Positions 29,963 through 39,948 are shown, counted from the stretch's first letter. The stretch is DNA of 64,000 nucleotides from Thermogymnomonas acidicola JCM 13583 (GCF_001316105.1 NZ_BBCP01000005.1:62001-126000); one strand, 5' to 3'. Notes: generated from the letters alone by a model not told the origin. A program made the numbers and translations.

Positions 29963-30901
29963 GTAGGCGAAGCACCTCTCCACTGCGCTCAGCATGCTCC
30001 TGTGGTCCGCCTTCCCCCCCTGCCAGGCTATGTCGAATGCGGTGCCGTGGTCCACGCTGGTCCTCAGGAACGGCATGCCGGTGTTCATGCTCACGGTGCC
30101 GTAGAAGTCGTGCATCTTCGACGCTATGTGCCCCCCCTGGTCATGGTAAAGGGAGACAACACAGTCAAACTCACCGCTGGCTGCCCTGTGGTACACCGAA
30201 TCTGAAGGGAAAGGCCCCCCCCTCACGTCTGCCACCCTTGACGCCTCCTCCACTGCTGGGGCCAGTATATCTATCTCTTCCTTCCCGAGGAGGCCGTTCT
30301 CGCCAGCATGGGGGGGGTTCAGAGCAGCCAGGGCGATCCTCCTCCCCCCCAGGCCGAGCAGGCGCAGTGAAGTGTCGGTCTCTAGTATGCACCTCACGAC
30401 CGAAGCCACATCCAGGGATTCTATGGCCTTCCTCAGTGGCATGTGCTTCGTGACGAATGTTGTGCGCAGGCTGCCAGATTCGAAGAGCGTCAGCAGTCCA
30501 CGCACCCCCCCAGTGAGGTGTGCCAGCATCTCCGTATGGTCTATGAACCTTGAGCCTGCAATTTTCATGGCCTCTTTGTTTATGGGGGGGGCCGTGCATA
30601 TGCCCTCAACCTCACCGGACATGGCCAGCCTGACGGCCCTCTCTATTGCCATCACTGCCTGCCTGCCGGCCTCCTCCTGCACCCTGCCGGGCTCCACGGC
30701 ATCCCCAGGTACCTCCTCAACGTCCACCCTCTCCAGGATGTCTGTGAGGCCCAGCAGCCTGGAGGCCCTCCGCATCACCTCCATGTTCCCGACAACCACA
30801 ACCGACCGGGACCTCTCACCCAGGGCAGCGAGGCTTCTGAGCACGATCTCAGGCCCGATGCCTGCGGGGGGGTCTCCGAGCGTGATGGCAATTTTGCCCA
30901 T
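29834..30901 (-). CDS. pdxA: 4-hydroxythreonine-4-phosphate dehydrogenase family (PdxA)
   Basis: NAD-dependent oxidative decarboxylase of phosphorylated hydroxy acids. The invariant N-terminal GDPAGIGPE reads GDPPAGIGPE (7 C for 4). Metal-binding His residues lie in FIDHTEM, VSLYHDQGGHI (one extra Gly) and SVDHGTAFDIA. The frame is open for 355 codons; family length would place the end near 29900 (VLERFP), so the last 20 residues may be spurious. AAGTTAATG 26 bp upstream supports ATG 30901. Without other vitamin B6 genes nearby it could instead be a PdxA2-like sugar-acid phosphate dehydrogenase. Confidence 0.9.
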   Translation of the reverse strand: MGKIAITLGDPPAGIGPEIVLRSLAALGERSRSVVVVGNMEVMRRASRLLGLTDILERVDVEEVPGDAVEPGRVQEEAGRQAVMAIERAVRLAMSGEVEGICTAPPINKEAMKIAGSRFIDHTEMLAHLTGGVRGLLTLFESGSLRTTFVTKHMPLRKAIESLDVASVVRCILETDTSLRLLGLGGRRIALAALNPPHAGENGLLGKEEIDILAPAVEEASRVADVRGGPFPSDSVYHRAASGEFDCVVSLYHDQGGHIASKMHDFYGTVSMNTGMPFLRTSVDHGTAFDIAWQGGKADHRSMLSAVERCFAYSPLYRRNYEAFRDEVLERFPSYEPDIPYGLHRHPYAPVFRRL

Positions 30902-30939
30902 GGTGGTGCAAGCATAGCCTGCACCATTAACTTTCCCGT

Positions 30940-31224
30940 GAACGCTTTGCCACCTCCGCAAGCATTCCGGACGCCGCGGCCACATGCACCTACCCTGCTC
31001 ATATTACCGGGCCAGATGCGCTCCTAGGGCACGGCCATGATAAAGGCCACAGGCCTCCAGGACTTTGGCTGCGCAACCGCATTTCACCCGTGTGCCTGTA
31101 GAGAACCTGACCCTGCTGGTTCCCGCGCCGTGCATTGCAGTTCACGTTCACCGGGAGTTCAAAGGTACCTCTGCATCACCTCCGCTCGCACACCCTTTAC
31201 CACAGCTTGGTTGGAGAGGTGTGC
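30940..31224. other. 285-bp intergenic region without a supported gene
   Basis: GC-rich, between the pdxA promoter and the stop of the lipid-kinase-like gene. Short frames on both strands look random in composition. No tRNA fold or repeat seen. Confidence 0.4.
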
Positions 31225-32112
31225 TCATATGACCCTAAGAGCCTGCCTCCTGACAGCAACGGTCACAGGCGCCTCAAGGGAGTTCTCACCGTCGACCTCG
31301 GTGGGCGCCTTTCCTTTGATTTCGATCCTCTCTGCCCTCATGGATGCGATCCCGGGCATTCTCACGTATGATCCGTCCACCAGGTGCCTGAACCTTGCAA
31401 GCAGGGAAATGCGCCCCCCCATTTCCCCCCCTATGACGTGGACATCCACCAGTCCGTCAGTGAGGTCGGCGTAGGGAGCAGAGAGCATGCCTCCCCCCCC
31501 AAAGTACCTGCCGTTTGCCAGGATCACCTCAATGGCCCTGTAGTGCGCTACCTGCTCCCCATAGAGCAGGTCAAGTTCGTACGCCCTCAGGCCCGGCAGT
31601 TCCCCCCCCAGCACGGCGATCTCGAAGGGGGGGAGGCGACCGTGGCCACCGCCGGAGCGGTTGACCCTGGAGACGACCCTGGCACCGAAGCCAACCTCCA
31701 TGATGTTCACGAAGAGCCTCGTCCCCTCCAGGTACCTCGCTTCGCACACGTCTATGCGCCTGAACTCTTCATCCCTTATCATTTCGGCCACAGAGCGCCC
31801 GGCACGCCAGTGGAATGACCTGACGAGGTCCGAGCCTGTGCCCGCCTGGAAAGGCACAAGGCACACGTCAAACGCGATGGCGCTCTCAAGCAGGCTGTTC
31901 ACCGTGCCATCGCCTCCCACAACAACCACCGTCTGGTGTCCTTCTCCCGCTATCCTCTCCATCACCTGCGTGGCCTCCCCTGGCGATGATGTTGTGAATA
32001 TGGAGAGGCTGAAGGGCGAGAGCTCCCTCCTGACAGCTGGCAGCGCCTCCCTGTACCTGCCGTGGCCCGAGGTGACGTTAACTATAACAGGTACCTCCAC
32101 CACCCGCGGCAT
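31225..32112 (-). CDS. diacylglycerol kinase / sphingosine kinase-like lipid kinase
   Basis: DAGK catalytic-domain protein (YegS/LCB5 type), about 295 residues. The nucleotide motif VVGGDGTVNSLL is near residue 65, then GTGSDLVRSF, and the C-terminal beta-sandwich with ANGRYFGGGG and YADLTDGLVDV. Frame intact; Gly/Pro doublets at several runs. It probably phosphorylates a lipid or polyprenol-glycerol acceptor. I start at ATG 32112 (MPRVVEVPVIVN); the open frame upstream lies within the preceding gene. Third gene of a lipid-like operon. Confidence 0.87.
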   Translation of the reverse strand: MPRVVEVPVIVNVTSGHGRYREALPAVRRELSPFSLSIFTTSSPGEATQVMERIAGEGHQTVVVVGGDGTVNSLLESAIAFDVCLVPFQAGTGSDLVRSFHWRAGRSVAEMIRDEEFRRIDVCEARYLEGTRLFVNIMEVGFGARVVSRVNRSGGGHGRLPPFEIAVLGGELPGLRAYELDLLYGEQVAHYRAIEVILANGRYFGGGGMLSAPYADLTDGLVDVHVIGGEMGGRISLLARFRHLVDGSYVRMPGIASMRAERIEIKGKAPTEVDGENSLEAPVTVAVRRQALRVI

Positions 32113-33445
32113 CACCTCCGGCCAGTTCCCTGTGCACCGTTGGATCATAGAAGAACCACCCCCCCTCCCGCCTGACATAGATGTCCTCGGGGAAAATGGC
32201 GCACTCGTAGCGCCTGTCCCAGTCCACAGGGTCAGCAACGGCGGGCCTCCTGTAGACGATGTCTGGGCCTGAGCCCGATACCCTCTTTCCAGTTATCCCC
32301 CCCGACACGGCCCTGGCCGCCCTCCTCGCTGTGACCCTGTGGTCGGTGAGCTTGCCACCCAGCACGTGAACCACGTTCCCGGTGACGACTATCGAGGAAT
32401 CCCTCGATGCCCTGCCAGGGTCGGAGTGGGAGCCTATGAGGGGCCTGATGCCGGTGTACCTGGCAACGACACCGCACTGCCTTACCCAGGGAAAGACCGC
32501 AGATGCGGAATCCATGAGGTACATCTCCTCCTCCCTGGAACACTCCAGGTCGTCCGGCGACTCCACCTTCACCTCGGTGGTACCCAGTATGACCGTGTTC
32601 CCCCCCCTGGGCACCATGAAGAGCTGCCTGCCATCTATGGCCGACCTGAAGGCCACCGCATTCCTCAGCGTACCGCCCGGGCAAGTGAGGACCAGGTGCA
32701 TACCCCCCCTGCTCAGTGTTAGGCTCACGGGCAGCCCAACGCCAGCCATCCTTGCCACGTCCCCGGCCCACGGGCCCGAGGCGTTTACCAGGCATGTGCA
32801 GGTGAACTCCGCCACCTGACCGTCCAGGGAGTCACGTATGCGGACTGTGTATGGCCCGCTGCCACTTATGGAGAGGATGTCCACGTAGTTGAGGCATGTT
32901 GCGCCCATCTGCCAGGCCGAGCACACGTGTCCGATGACCAGCCTGGCGTCGTGGGTGACAGCATCCCAGTAGGTGAAGTATCCTCTCACTGCCTCCGGGT
33001 ACTCACCTGTGTTGTCCTTCACCCTGGGCACCTCGAACCTGCCGTCCAGGAGCGAATACAGGAAGAGGCCAAAGGCCAGCATGTGGCGGTTCCAGCCGTG
33101 CTCGGTAAGGAGCAGGTCAAACCGCATCCTGACCACGTCACCGGAGGAGCTCAGCCAGTAGTCCCTCTCCCTGAGCAGGCGCCTCACCTCCATCACGCGC
33201 CCCCCCTGCTGGAGGTACCTGAGGCCGCCGTGGATCATCTTGGAAGACCTGGAGCTTGTCCCGTAGGCGAAGTCCCTCCTGTCCAGCAGTACTGTCCTGA
33301 TCCCGGAGGTGGCCAGGAGGTTCGCAGTGGCGGACCCGTTTATGCCCGCACCCACCACCGCGACGTCGAACACCTGGCCGTCAGCGTCACGCAGCGCCTC
33401 CTTCCTGGTACTGGAACTGAACTCCCTGGCCCCCCCACTCACCAT
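32078..33445 (-). CDS. FAD-dependent glycerol-3-phosphate dehydrogenase (GlpA/GlpD type)
   Basis: The FAD motif is VVGAGINGSATANLLA, then the family hallmark SSKMIHGGLRYLQ, and GTTEVKVESPDD and GIRPLIG in the substrate domain. 455 residues, essentially intact. It oxidises glycerol-3-phosphate to DHAP and reduces a quinone or carrier. The frame as read overlaps the kinase-like gene by 35 bp; a single missing base near the end would give a TGATG-style junction at 32112 instead. Its ATG overlaps the preceding FAD-oxidase stop (ATGGTGA). Confidence 0.9.
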   Translation of the reverse strand: MVSGGAREFSSSTRKEALRDADGQVFDVAVVGAGINGSATANLLATSGIRTVLLDRRDFAYGTSSRSSKMIHGGLRYLQQGGRVMEVRRLLRERDYWLSSSGDVVRMRFDLLLTEHGWNRHMLAFGLFLYSLLDGRFEVPRVKDNTGEYPEAVRGYFTYWDAVTHDARLVIGHVCSAWQMGATCLNYVDILSISGSGPYTVRIRDSLDGQVAEFTCTCLVNASGPWAGDVARMAGVGLPVSLTLSRGGMHLVLTCPGGTLRNAVAFRSAIDGRQLFMVPRGGNTVILGTTEVKVESPDDLECSREEEMYLMDSASAVFPWVRQCGVVARYTGIRPLIGSHSDPGRASRDSSIVVTGNVVHVLGGKLTDHRVTARRAARAVSGGITGKRVSGSGPDIVYRRPAVADPVDWDRRYECAIFPEDIYVRREGGWFFYDPTVHRELAGGDAAGGGGTCYS

Positions 33446-34911
33446 CCCACCACCCCCCCATCCCTCTCTATGTGGTCGAAGGCGTGCTTGGCGAAGGGAA
33501 GGAGGAGCCTACCGATCCCGTGGTGGTGGGTTAGTGAGCCGCCATGTCTGAGGAAGGCCCTGACCACGCTGTTGCGCACCCCCACGAGCTGCCCCACTCC
33601 CAGGGGGCCCCTGAAGCAGGAAGGTGAAGTACATGCACGCTCCGGAGGTGTAGAGGTGGGACACGTGTGCCATGATTATGCCCCTGATCCCCTCAGCAGA
33701 GCAGGCATTCCCGAATGCTTCCCTGACCCCGTGGTAGAGGCCAGGAAGGCGGTCCCAGTCTGCAGAGGTCTCCAGGGTATCCGGCACCACACCGGACATC
33801 CAGAGCCTGTTTGCAAGCCCCGGCCTCTGGAACCTCCCCTCCTCCCACTCCTGGCCGGAAGGGCGCCGAGCGAGACACCACCATCAGGGAGCTTTGCGGG
33901 CATTTCGTTGTTCACGACCACCAGCATCGACGGGTCACCGAGGCCCCCCCTGAACCTCAGGTACCTCCTGGCCAGCGATGTGAGGGCACCGTCCCCAGCC
34001 ACTGCCAGGGAGATGCCTGTCTCCACGGTATCTGAGAGCCTGGCCACAGTCGGAAACCTGTCAAGGGAAGAGAGGAACCCTATGCCCTCCTCGAAGGACC
34101 TGAAGAACCTGGAGGCGTAGAACCTGCTCCTTGGCAGCCTGTGCGTCCGCAGTGTCACTGTGGTTATGACTCCAAACCTGCCCTCAGAGCCGATGGCCTG
34201 CGCCCAGCGGCCGTTTGGCCCGGATTCCCTCGGAACCTCATGGCCCTCCACAGTGCCGTCGCTCCTGACGCAGGTTGCTGAGATGACCATGTCCTCAATG
34301 CCGCCGTACTGGTTCGATTCCTGCCCGGTGGCCTTCGTGGAGACCCAGCCCCCAGCGGTTGAGTGCATGAAAGACTCCGGGAAGTGGCCCAGCGTCCAGT
34401 TCTCCCTGTTCAGCCCCCCCCTCGATCTCGGGGGGGCCCCTCATGCCTGCGCCCACCGTGCACCTGCCCTTTGACACAGAGATGCCCCCCCTGAGGTTCG
34501 ATGTGTCTATGACAAAGCGCCTCTGGCCAGGGATGAGGGCACCGGTCACGCTGGTGCCTCCTCCAAACACAGTTGCACGGGAGCCTGAGGCATGGAGCCT
34601 TTCCAGGAGGGCCGGGAGGTCCCCCCCGTAGCGTGGTCTGAAGACGGCATCCACTCTCCCGATCCTATGGCCGTTCCTGGCCATCAGTATCTCCACGGAT
34701 GACTTGCCGATGGAGTGCATGAAGCGGTCAACTGGGTCAGTGGAGACGTCGGAGGGCCAGGTTTCTTCGGGGGGGCGGCTGGCCTGAAGTGCTCCGGTAC
34801 CCTCACGGTACCGTCCCACGGTTGCCCGGAGAGGCCGAACGCGCTCATTATGTAATCGGCCTCTGCAGCGAAGTTCTCCCCTGAAGAACCGTACAGTATG
34901 AACGGCAACAT
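33439..34911 (-). CDS. FAD-linked oxidase resembling alkyldihydroxyacetonephosphate synthase
   Basis: A vanillyl-alcohol-oxidase-fold flavoprotein of about 490 residues. The FAD PP-loop ATVFGGGTSVTGAL, AGGWVSTKATGQESNQYG and the C-terminal FLRHGGSLTHHHGIGRL are closer to AGPS (HHH active site) than to D-lactate dehydrogenase. Frame breaks at 34770, 34440-34420, 33860 and 33604 (C5 for 4). TTTTAAG at 34933-34939 supports leaderless ATG 34911. Followed by glycerol-3-phosphate dehydrogenase and a lipid kinase, it may act in glycerol-ether or glycerol-phosphate chemistry; the alkyl-DHAP reaction itself is inference. Confidence 0.82.
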
Positions 34912-35108
34912 GTGTAAATGCACTGTATACTTAAAAGAGATCCCGCAGGCACATGGAACATGGACACTTCCGAATGTAACATGCAGGCTGCATGAATATA
35001 TACGATTTGATATACTTTTATATTATCCTTAAAAGACTTTACCATTCCATAGCATTATTTCTGCGGATCAACAGAATTATTTAAATAGCGTGTACTTGAT
35101 ACTTACCC
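34912..35108. promoter_or_regulatory. AT-rich divergent promoter region
   Basis: 197 bp with TTTTAAG (34933-34939, minus) for the FAD oxidase and TTATTTAAAT (35075-35084, plus) for the MFS gene, each about 26 bp from its start. The AT-rich middle (34990-35060, ATATACGATTTGATATAC) could hold regulator sites. Confidence 0.6.
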
Positions 35109-36504
35109 ATGTCGTATTTCCACGAGATAGACAGTGCAAGAGTCGGGTCATTCCACAGGAGGCTTGCGGTCACTGCGGCGCTGGGCCCGTTCACAGATGC
35201 CTTCAACGAGTTCGGAGCATCGATATCCCTCATAGCAGTCGGCATACTCTTCCACCTGCCGAAGGTGCTGGTAGCTGTTGCTACCGCGGCTTACTGGGTC
35301 GGGGGGGTTGCAGGCGGTGCCATCGGTGGTGGCATACTCTCCGACGCCATAGGCAGGCGCCGCCTATTCCTCTATGATACCATAGGCATGGCTGTGTTCG
35401 CCATCCTCAGTGCGGCCTCCACAGACTACACCTTTTACTTCCTGACCAGGCTGGCACTGGGGGGGATATTCATAGGCATAGACTACGCTGCTGCAGTTCC
35501 GCTCCTCGCCGAATACTCCCCAGTGCGGAGGCGCGGGAGCCTACTGTCGTTCGAGAAGGTGTTCTTCATGCTCGGCACCATAGCCACTGTGGCCATAGGC
35601 CTCGGCCTCACGCTCTATGTGGGTGTGCTCCTGGCCTGGAGGTACGATTTCCTCATAGCTGCCGTGCCAGCAATCATACTCTTCGTACTGAGGTTTGAGA
35701 TGCCTGCGAGCCTGAGGTGGGCCCAGTCGGCGGGCAGGAAGGACCTCATACCTGAGATCGTGGAGAAGCTGCGGAAGAACGGCATTCTGGTGGACCCCCT
35801 CCAAGATACAGGTGGAGGAGAAAAAGAGCGTGCGGGACAATATAAGGGCCTTCTTCAACAGGAGGAATGCGAGGGCCATTGCCTACATATTCTGGATAGG
35901 GGCCGCCTACGCGCTCACGGTCAACCTCGTGTCGGTGTACTCCTCCACTGTCCTCGAGGACCTTGGCGCCAGTTCAGTCCTGGCTGAGATAGGTACCCTC
36001 ATTATCGATGTGGTGGGCACCCTGGGAGTGGTCATAACGCTCTTCACAGTGGACAGGCTCGGGAGGAGGCTCATCGGCCTCCTTGGGTTCGAACTGAGCG
36101 CGGTCCCTGTGGCAGTGCTTATCCTCGCTTACATACTGCACTTCCTCTCGATCCCCCCCCTTGTCATAGGCATGTTCTCTCTCTTCTTCCTGATAAACGT
36201 GGGCTTCGTTGGCACACTGCAGTACGTGCCGGCCGCTGAGGTGAGCGCAACCAACGCCAGGGGGGGCCTCTCCGTTGGATGGGAAAAACTGTTCGAGTTC
36301 GGCCTGGCGCTCCCGGCACTGACCCTCTACGCTGCCATAGGCCTGTACCATTCCCTCATCTATGACTTCGTCATGGTGATCGTTGCCGGCATAGTCCTCT
36401 ACCTCCTGTCCTATGAAACTGCTGGGAGGAGCCTTGAGGAGAATGCGGAGATGGTCTCATCTGGAAGGAAGGACATGGGCGAGAAGGAGACGGCCGATAC
36501 ATGA
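35109..36504 (+). CDS. MFS transporter, sugar/metabolite porter type
   Basis: About 465 residues, twelve helices; loop 2-3 signature LSDAIGRRRLFLYD, R(P)ESPRW-like SLRWAQ after helix 6, second-half loop TVDRLGRRLIGLL. The frame slips at 35790-35800 in a C run. ATG 35109 with TTATTTAAAT upstream. Divergent from the AGPS-like/glycerol-3-phosphate dehydrogenase operon, so glycerol, glycerol-phosphate or a sugar are candidate substrates (inference). Confidence 0.86.
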
Positions 36505-36513
36505 GGCCGTTTC

Positions 36514-37364
36514 CTACTGGTTCACAGACTGGTAGAACTCAGCAATTTCTGACACGTCTTTCTTCCCCCACCCCCCCTGAAAGGATGGCTGACTTCATCA
36601 TCAGGTTGTTCATCTCCACAATCGGGAGCTTGTCCACGCCCAGCGACCTGGAGGATTCAAGGGCCATCTGTATGACGTGCTGTGCGAGGCTGAGTGAGAA
36701 GGATTCTTCGTACTCACCGCTCACCTGCCACCTGAGCCTGAACAGCTGCACGGTGTCCGCACCGCCCATGGACAGTGCCCTTATGGCAGTTTCCCTATCT
36801 ATCGAGACACGCCTGAGTACCACCGAGACCTGTGCCAGCAGGTCAACAATCGCAGTGCCGACCATGTTGCTGACCAGCTTCATGACTGTTGCCTGCTGGT
36901 GGCTCCCTATGTAAACATGCTCGCCGAGGGCATCGAGGAGTGGCCTGCACCTCTCGTACGTGCTCATTGGCCCGCCTATGAACATTGCGAGCCTGCCCTC
37001 ACTGGCCTCCTTCGGCCCGCGCTCGAGCCTGCAGGTGAGGTAGTTCTCCGGGTTCCGTAGCGATGATGTGATCCGGCTCACCTCGTCAACGCCAAGTGTG
37101 GTGGTGTCCACCAGCACCGACCCTCCGCCCCCACAGGGAGACCATTTCCCTTACCTCCTTTCCTGTGGGCAGGGAGAGGATGACGAAGTCCGCATCCAGT
37201 GCGTCTGCCAGCCCACTGGCCGCAGTGAAATTGCCGCTCCCGCTGAGCCGCTCCATGGCCTGCCTGCTCACGTCGTACCCCCCCTTCACCCTGTGCCCTG
37301 CCCTCAGGAGGGTCGAGGCCATGCCGCTGCCCATCCTGCCCAGGCCTATCACAGACACTTCCAT
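36514..37364 (-). CDS. 3-hydroxyisobutyrate dehydrogenase-family protein
   Basis: Beta-hydroxyacid dehydrogenase, about 283 residues. The Rossmann signature is VIGLGRMGSGMASTLLRAGH; the catalytic Lys lies in ATVMKLVSNMV; the C-terminal GKKDVSEI is family-typical. The substrate loop usually reading SGG is ERGP here (RLERGPKEASEG), so the substrate may differ from 3-hydroxyisobutyrate. Frame breaks at 37130 and 36575. GGTTTATGCC about 26 bp upstream of ATG 37364. Confidence 0.86.
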
Positions 37365-37449
37365 GGTTTGTGTCAGTGGAACATGGGGCATAAACCATTG
37401 GGTCTGTGCCCCCCGGTAACGTATATAGGCCGCCACGGATTCGCATGGT

Positions 37450-38167
37450 ATGATAGGGGGGGACAAGCACATAGTGATAATAGGCACAGGCGAGCACATG
37501 GGCAGGGCCACAGCTGCACTCCTGCTCAGGGAGGGGGGGGCAAGGGTGACGCTCAACTCCAGGAACAGGGCCAGGCTGGACCGGCTCGCCTCATCCCTGG
37601 GAGGGGGGGGAGACAGGGTGAAGGTTGTGGACGGCGATGTCCTTGACAGGGACATGCTGCGCTCTGTCCTTGACAAGGCGGTTGAGAAGAACGGATCCAT
37701 AGACGGCATATCGGTCCAGGTCGGCGGCTATTACGATGAGACGCCTGAGAGCATGGAGCACCTCGATGAGATGCTCGATGTCAATGTGAGGCTTCCGCTC
37801 AACGTCATATCCCTTGCCAGGGATTATCTATCCAGGGGTTCCTCCATCGTTTTCACGTCTAACGCGAACACGCTCTTCAGGCCCAGGGCCTCGAACACAC
37901 CGTACTCCGTGACGAAGTTCACCATGAACGGCATAGTGCACCTGGGTGCAGAACACCTGAAGAAGCATGGCATAAGGGTCAACGCTGTGGCCCCCCGGTA
38001 TAATCGGTGAGTACAGGGGGGGCCTGGACATTGACTACGCATCGGTCATAGGAAACAGCACGACAGACCCGGTTGCCATAGCATCGGTCGTGGCCTTCCT
38101 CCTCTCAGGCGAGTCCTCCGCTATCACCGGCGCAGTCATACCTGTGGACGGTGGGGCCAGGCTCTAG
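37450..38167 (+). CDS. short-chain dehydrogenase/reductase, divergent cofactor loop
   Basis: About 239 residues. The N-terminal loop IGTGEHMGRATA is an atypical TGxxxGxG; catalytic YSVTK is present, followed by IRVNAVAP and the C-terminal VIPVDGGARL. Several G runs (37457, 37531, 37602) give extra Gly; frame break at the C run at 37991. CGTATATAGG 26 bp upstream supports ATG 37450. Its TAG overlaps the convergent gene's stop in CTAG. Confidence 0.85.
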
Positions 38168-38443
38168 GCGGCCACGTGCTCTGCCTGCTCACCGTGGCCG
38201 TGCGGCTGTGCCGGCCCCCCCTTGGGCAGCGAGACGTCCCTGTTGATGACAACCGCCTCTACCTTTTCCCTCCTCTTCAGCAGCTGCTCTATGGAGATGC
38301 CTAGCTGGTTGGCCACCTCACATATGCCCTGGGCGTCCCTGCCCTCTATTACCTTGTACTTTTCGCCCGCGAAAGAACCGGGGGCCACTGCCTGCGTAAA
38401 TCACTGTAATTTTCCTGATCTTGCTGCAGTCGTAGGCGACCAT
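38164..38443 (-). CDS. small protein, possible beta-grasp (ThiS/MoaD-like) fold
   Basis: About 92 residues after one repair near 38380. Two short strands (KITVIYA, EKYKVIEGR), a helix (GICEVANQLGISIEQLL) and a third strand (VEAVVINRDV) give a ThiS/MoaD-like order. It then reads LPKGG followed by a His-rich tail (QPHGHGEQAEH). A true carrier would end in GG; the G run at this point leaves the C-terminus uncertain. Stop overlap CTAG with the SDR supports the present reading. An ATATATTATA box 26 bp upstream of ATG 38443 indicates a leaderless gene. Confidence 0.5.
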
Positions 38444-38495
38444 GGTGGGAAATTACATAATTGTATAATATATTTATGCACTTCACTAAATGAAC

Positions 38496-38664
38496 TTAAT
38501 CTTCGACCTTCTCCAGCCTCCTCCTGGCCTCCTCAAGCTCCTCCCTGAGCTGCTTGTTCAGCGGGTTCTTCTTCACCTTCTCCTCCAGCTCATGCACCTT
38601 CTGCTCAAGGCTCTTCCTCTTCCTTGAGAGGTCCCTCTTGCTTAGCCCCCCCACGACCAAACAT
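38496..38664 (-). CDS. small charged coiled-coil protein
   Basis: About 55 residues: a short Gly-rich start (MFGRG), then an uninterrupted Lys/Arg/Glu helix (KSLEQKVHELEEKV, LREELEEARRRLEKVED) with heptad leucines. The frame slips in the 7-G run just after the start. It lies 27 bp after the HAD gene on the same strand; ATTTAATA immediately upstream is too close for a leaderless start. Family unknown. Confidence 0.5.
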
Positions 38665-38691
38665 CGCTCCTGCTATTAAATACTCTCCCTT

Positions 38692-39354
38692 TCACCTGCC
38701 GAAGTCCTCTATGGCCTGCACCACAGGGAGGAGAGAGTCTGAATTGATTATGAGCATGCAGCGCTTCCTCACAGCCTCGTCCTTCGGATCAACGGCAATG
38801 GAGAGTGCGGACAGTTCGAACATGCCAACGTCCTGCTCCGTATCGCCCACCGAGACCGTCTCGCCCCCCCTGCCTATACCCAGCCTCCTCTGCAGGCCAG
38901 CAAGCACAGCAGACTTGTTCTTGGGGTCTACGACCATCCTGCCGTCCGGCACCAGGAAGCCGTCACGGCAGTATATCTCGTTGGCGAAGACATAGTCTGC
39001 CCCGTACCGCTCGCCAATCATCCTGGCCAGCCAGAAGATGCCACCCGATATTATGGCAATGGCCGACCCTAGGCTGTGCAGCTTGAGAATGCTTCCCCCC
39101 CGATGTCCCTCCTTAGGGGGGATCCCCCCCTGGAGCACGGAGATTATGTCCTGGGCCCTCACCGGCCCCCCCCTGGCGGAGAGCCAGAGCCTGACATCGC
39201 TCCTCAGGAACTCCATGTAGTCGATCTCGCCCGCAAGGTACCGCCTGAGGTTCTCGCTGTTGTCCACGCCGAAGTGCTCGTGCACATACTGCCAGCTGCT
39301 TATTGACCTCGTGAGGACACCGTCCATGTCAAAGACCGTGAGCCTTGGCCTCAT
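38692..39354 (-). CDS. HAD-superfamily phosphatase, SerB-like
   Basis: 220 residues. Motif I is FDMDGVLT (DxD nucleophile), motif II IISGG, motif III Lys in PKNKSAV, motif IV GDTEQD. The cap insertion after residue 15 is that of phosphoserine-phosphatase-type HAD enzymes. The stretch GGIPPKEGHRGGS (near 39110) looks like two compensating run errors. TTATCTATG about 26 bp upstream of ATG. Phosphoserine or another small phosphomonoester is a candidate substrate. Confidence 0.84.
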   Translation of the reverse strand: MRPRLTVFDMDGVLTRSISSWQYVHEHFGVDNSENLRRYLAGEIDYMEFLRSDVRLWLSARGGPVRAQDIISVLQGGIPPKEGHRGGSILKLHSLGSAIAIISGGIFWLARMIGERYGADYVFANEIYCRDGFLVPDGRMVVDPKNKSAVLAGLQRRLGIGRGGETVSVGDTEQDVGMFELSALSIAVDPKDEAVRKRCMLIINSDSLLPVVQAIEDFGR

Positions 39355-39385
39355 TGACCGAACATGCGTGGTTCATAGATAACTG

Positions 39386-39871
39386 CTATGGGCTGACGCT
39401 GGTTGTCGATATCACCCCGTTCGTCCTGGTGTCTATGAGCTGTATCTCGGAGATGTAAGGGTCCGTGCTCGCCGTTGCCCTGCCGCTAATCGTCATGGCG
39501 GTTGTTGCGCCCAGGTAGTCACCGCCCTTCACCGTGATGTTCCAGGTGTTTGCGACGTTGTAGGTCTGGTCGGGTATGAGGTGCGTGATGTATATGGAAC
39601 CGTTAGCGTCGATGATCCTCATGTCCACTGAGCTGAGCGATATGTTCCCGCTGAACTGGTCCACATAGACTATGTAGAACGCCTGGTCCCCGGCCGAAGA
39701 GTTCTGCACCTCCACCGATGCAGTCGGTGTCGTTGCCCCCCCCAGGAGGCTGGTGTAGCCACCCAGTATAGTGTATAGAGTGGCTGCGAGCACAACCGTT
39801 ATGGCCACCAGGAGTATGGTCGCAATTATGGGCGATACAGCCTCATCATCCTTTGTGATTACCTTCCTCAT
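39386..39871 (-). CDS. archaeal type IV pilin-like protein (Pilin_N)
   Basis: 161 residues. The class III signal KDDEAVSPIIATILLVAIT begins at residue 7: short charged leader, predicted PibD-type cleavage before AVSP, then a hydrophobic helix for filament assembly. The remainder is a Ser/Thr/Asn-rich beta domain of about 120 residues. No pilus ATPase or platform gene is adjacent. Upstream AT-rich TTTTAGTATG suggests a promoter with a roughly 20-base leader, unusual here. Confidence 0.85.
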   Translation of the reverse strand: MRKVITKDDEAVSPIIATILLVAITVVLAATLYTILGGYTSLLGGATTPTASVEVQNSSAGDQAFYIVYVDQFSGNISLSSVDMRIIDANGSIYITHLIPDQTYNVANTWNITVKGGDYLGATTAMTISGRATASTDPYISEIQLIDTRTNGVISTTSVSP

Positions 39872-39948
39872 CTGAACCCCTGCACTGTTACAGACAGTCT
39901 AACCTACAGTGCATACTAAAAGGTTGATGCCAGCTGCTCGCTCATGTT

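Noticed and set aside
32927-34120. 397-codon plus-strand open frame
   Set aside because: Antisense to glycerol-3-phosphate dehydrogenase and the AGPS-like oxidase, both supported by motifs; Pro/His-rich and without homology.
39386-39871. Archaellin (motility filament) assignment
   Set aside because: The AVSPIIATILLV start fits the Pilin_N family, and no fla/arl genes adjoin.
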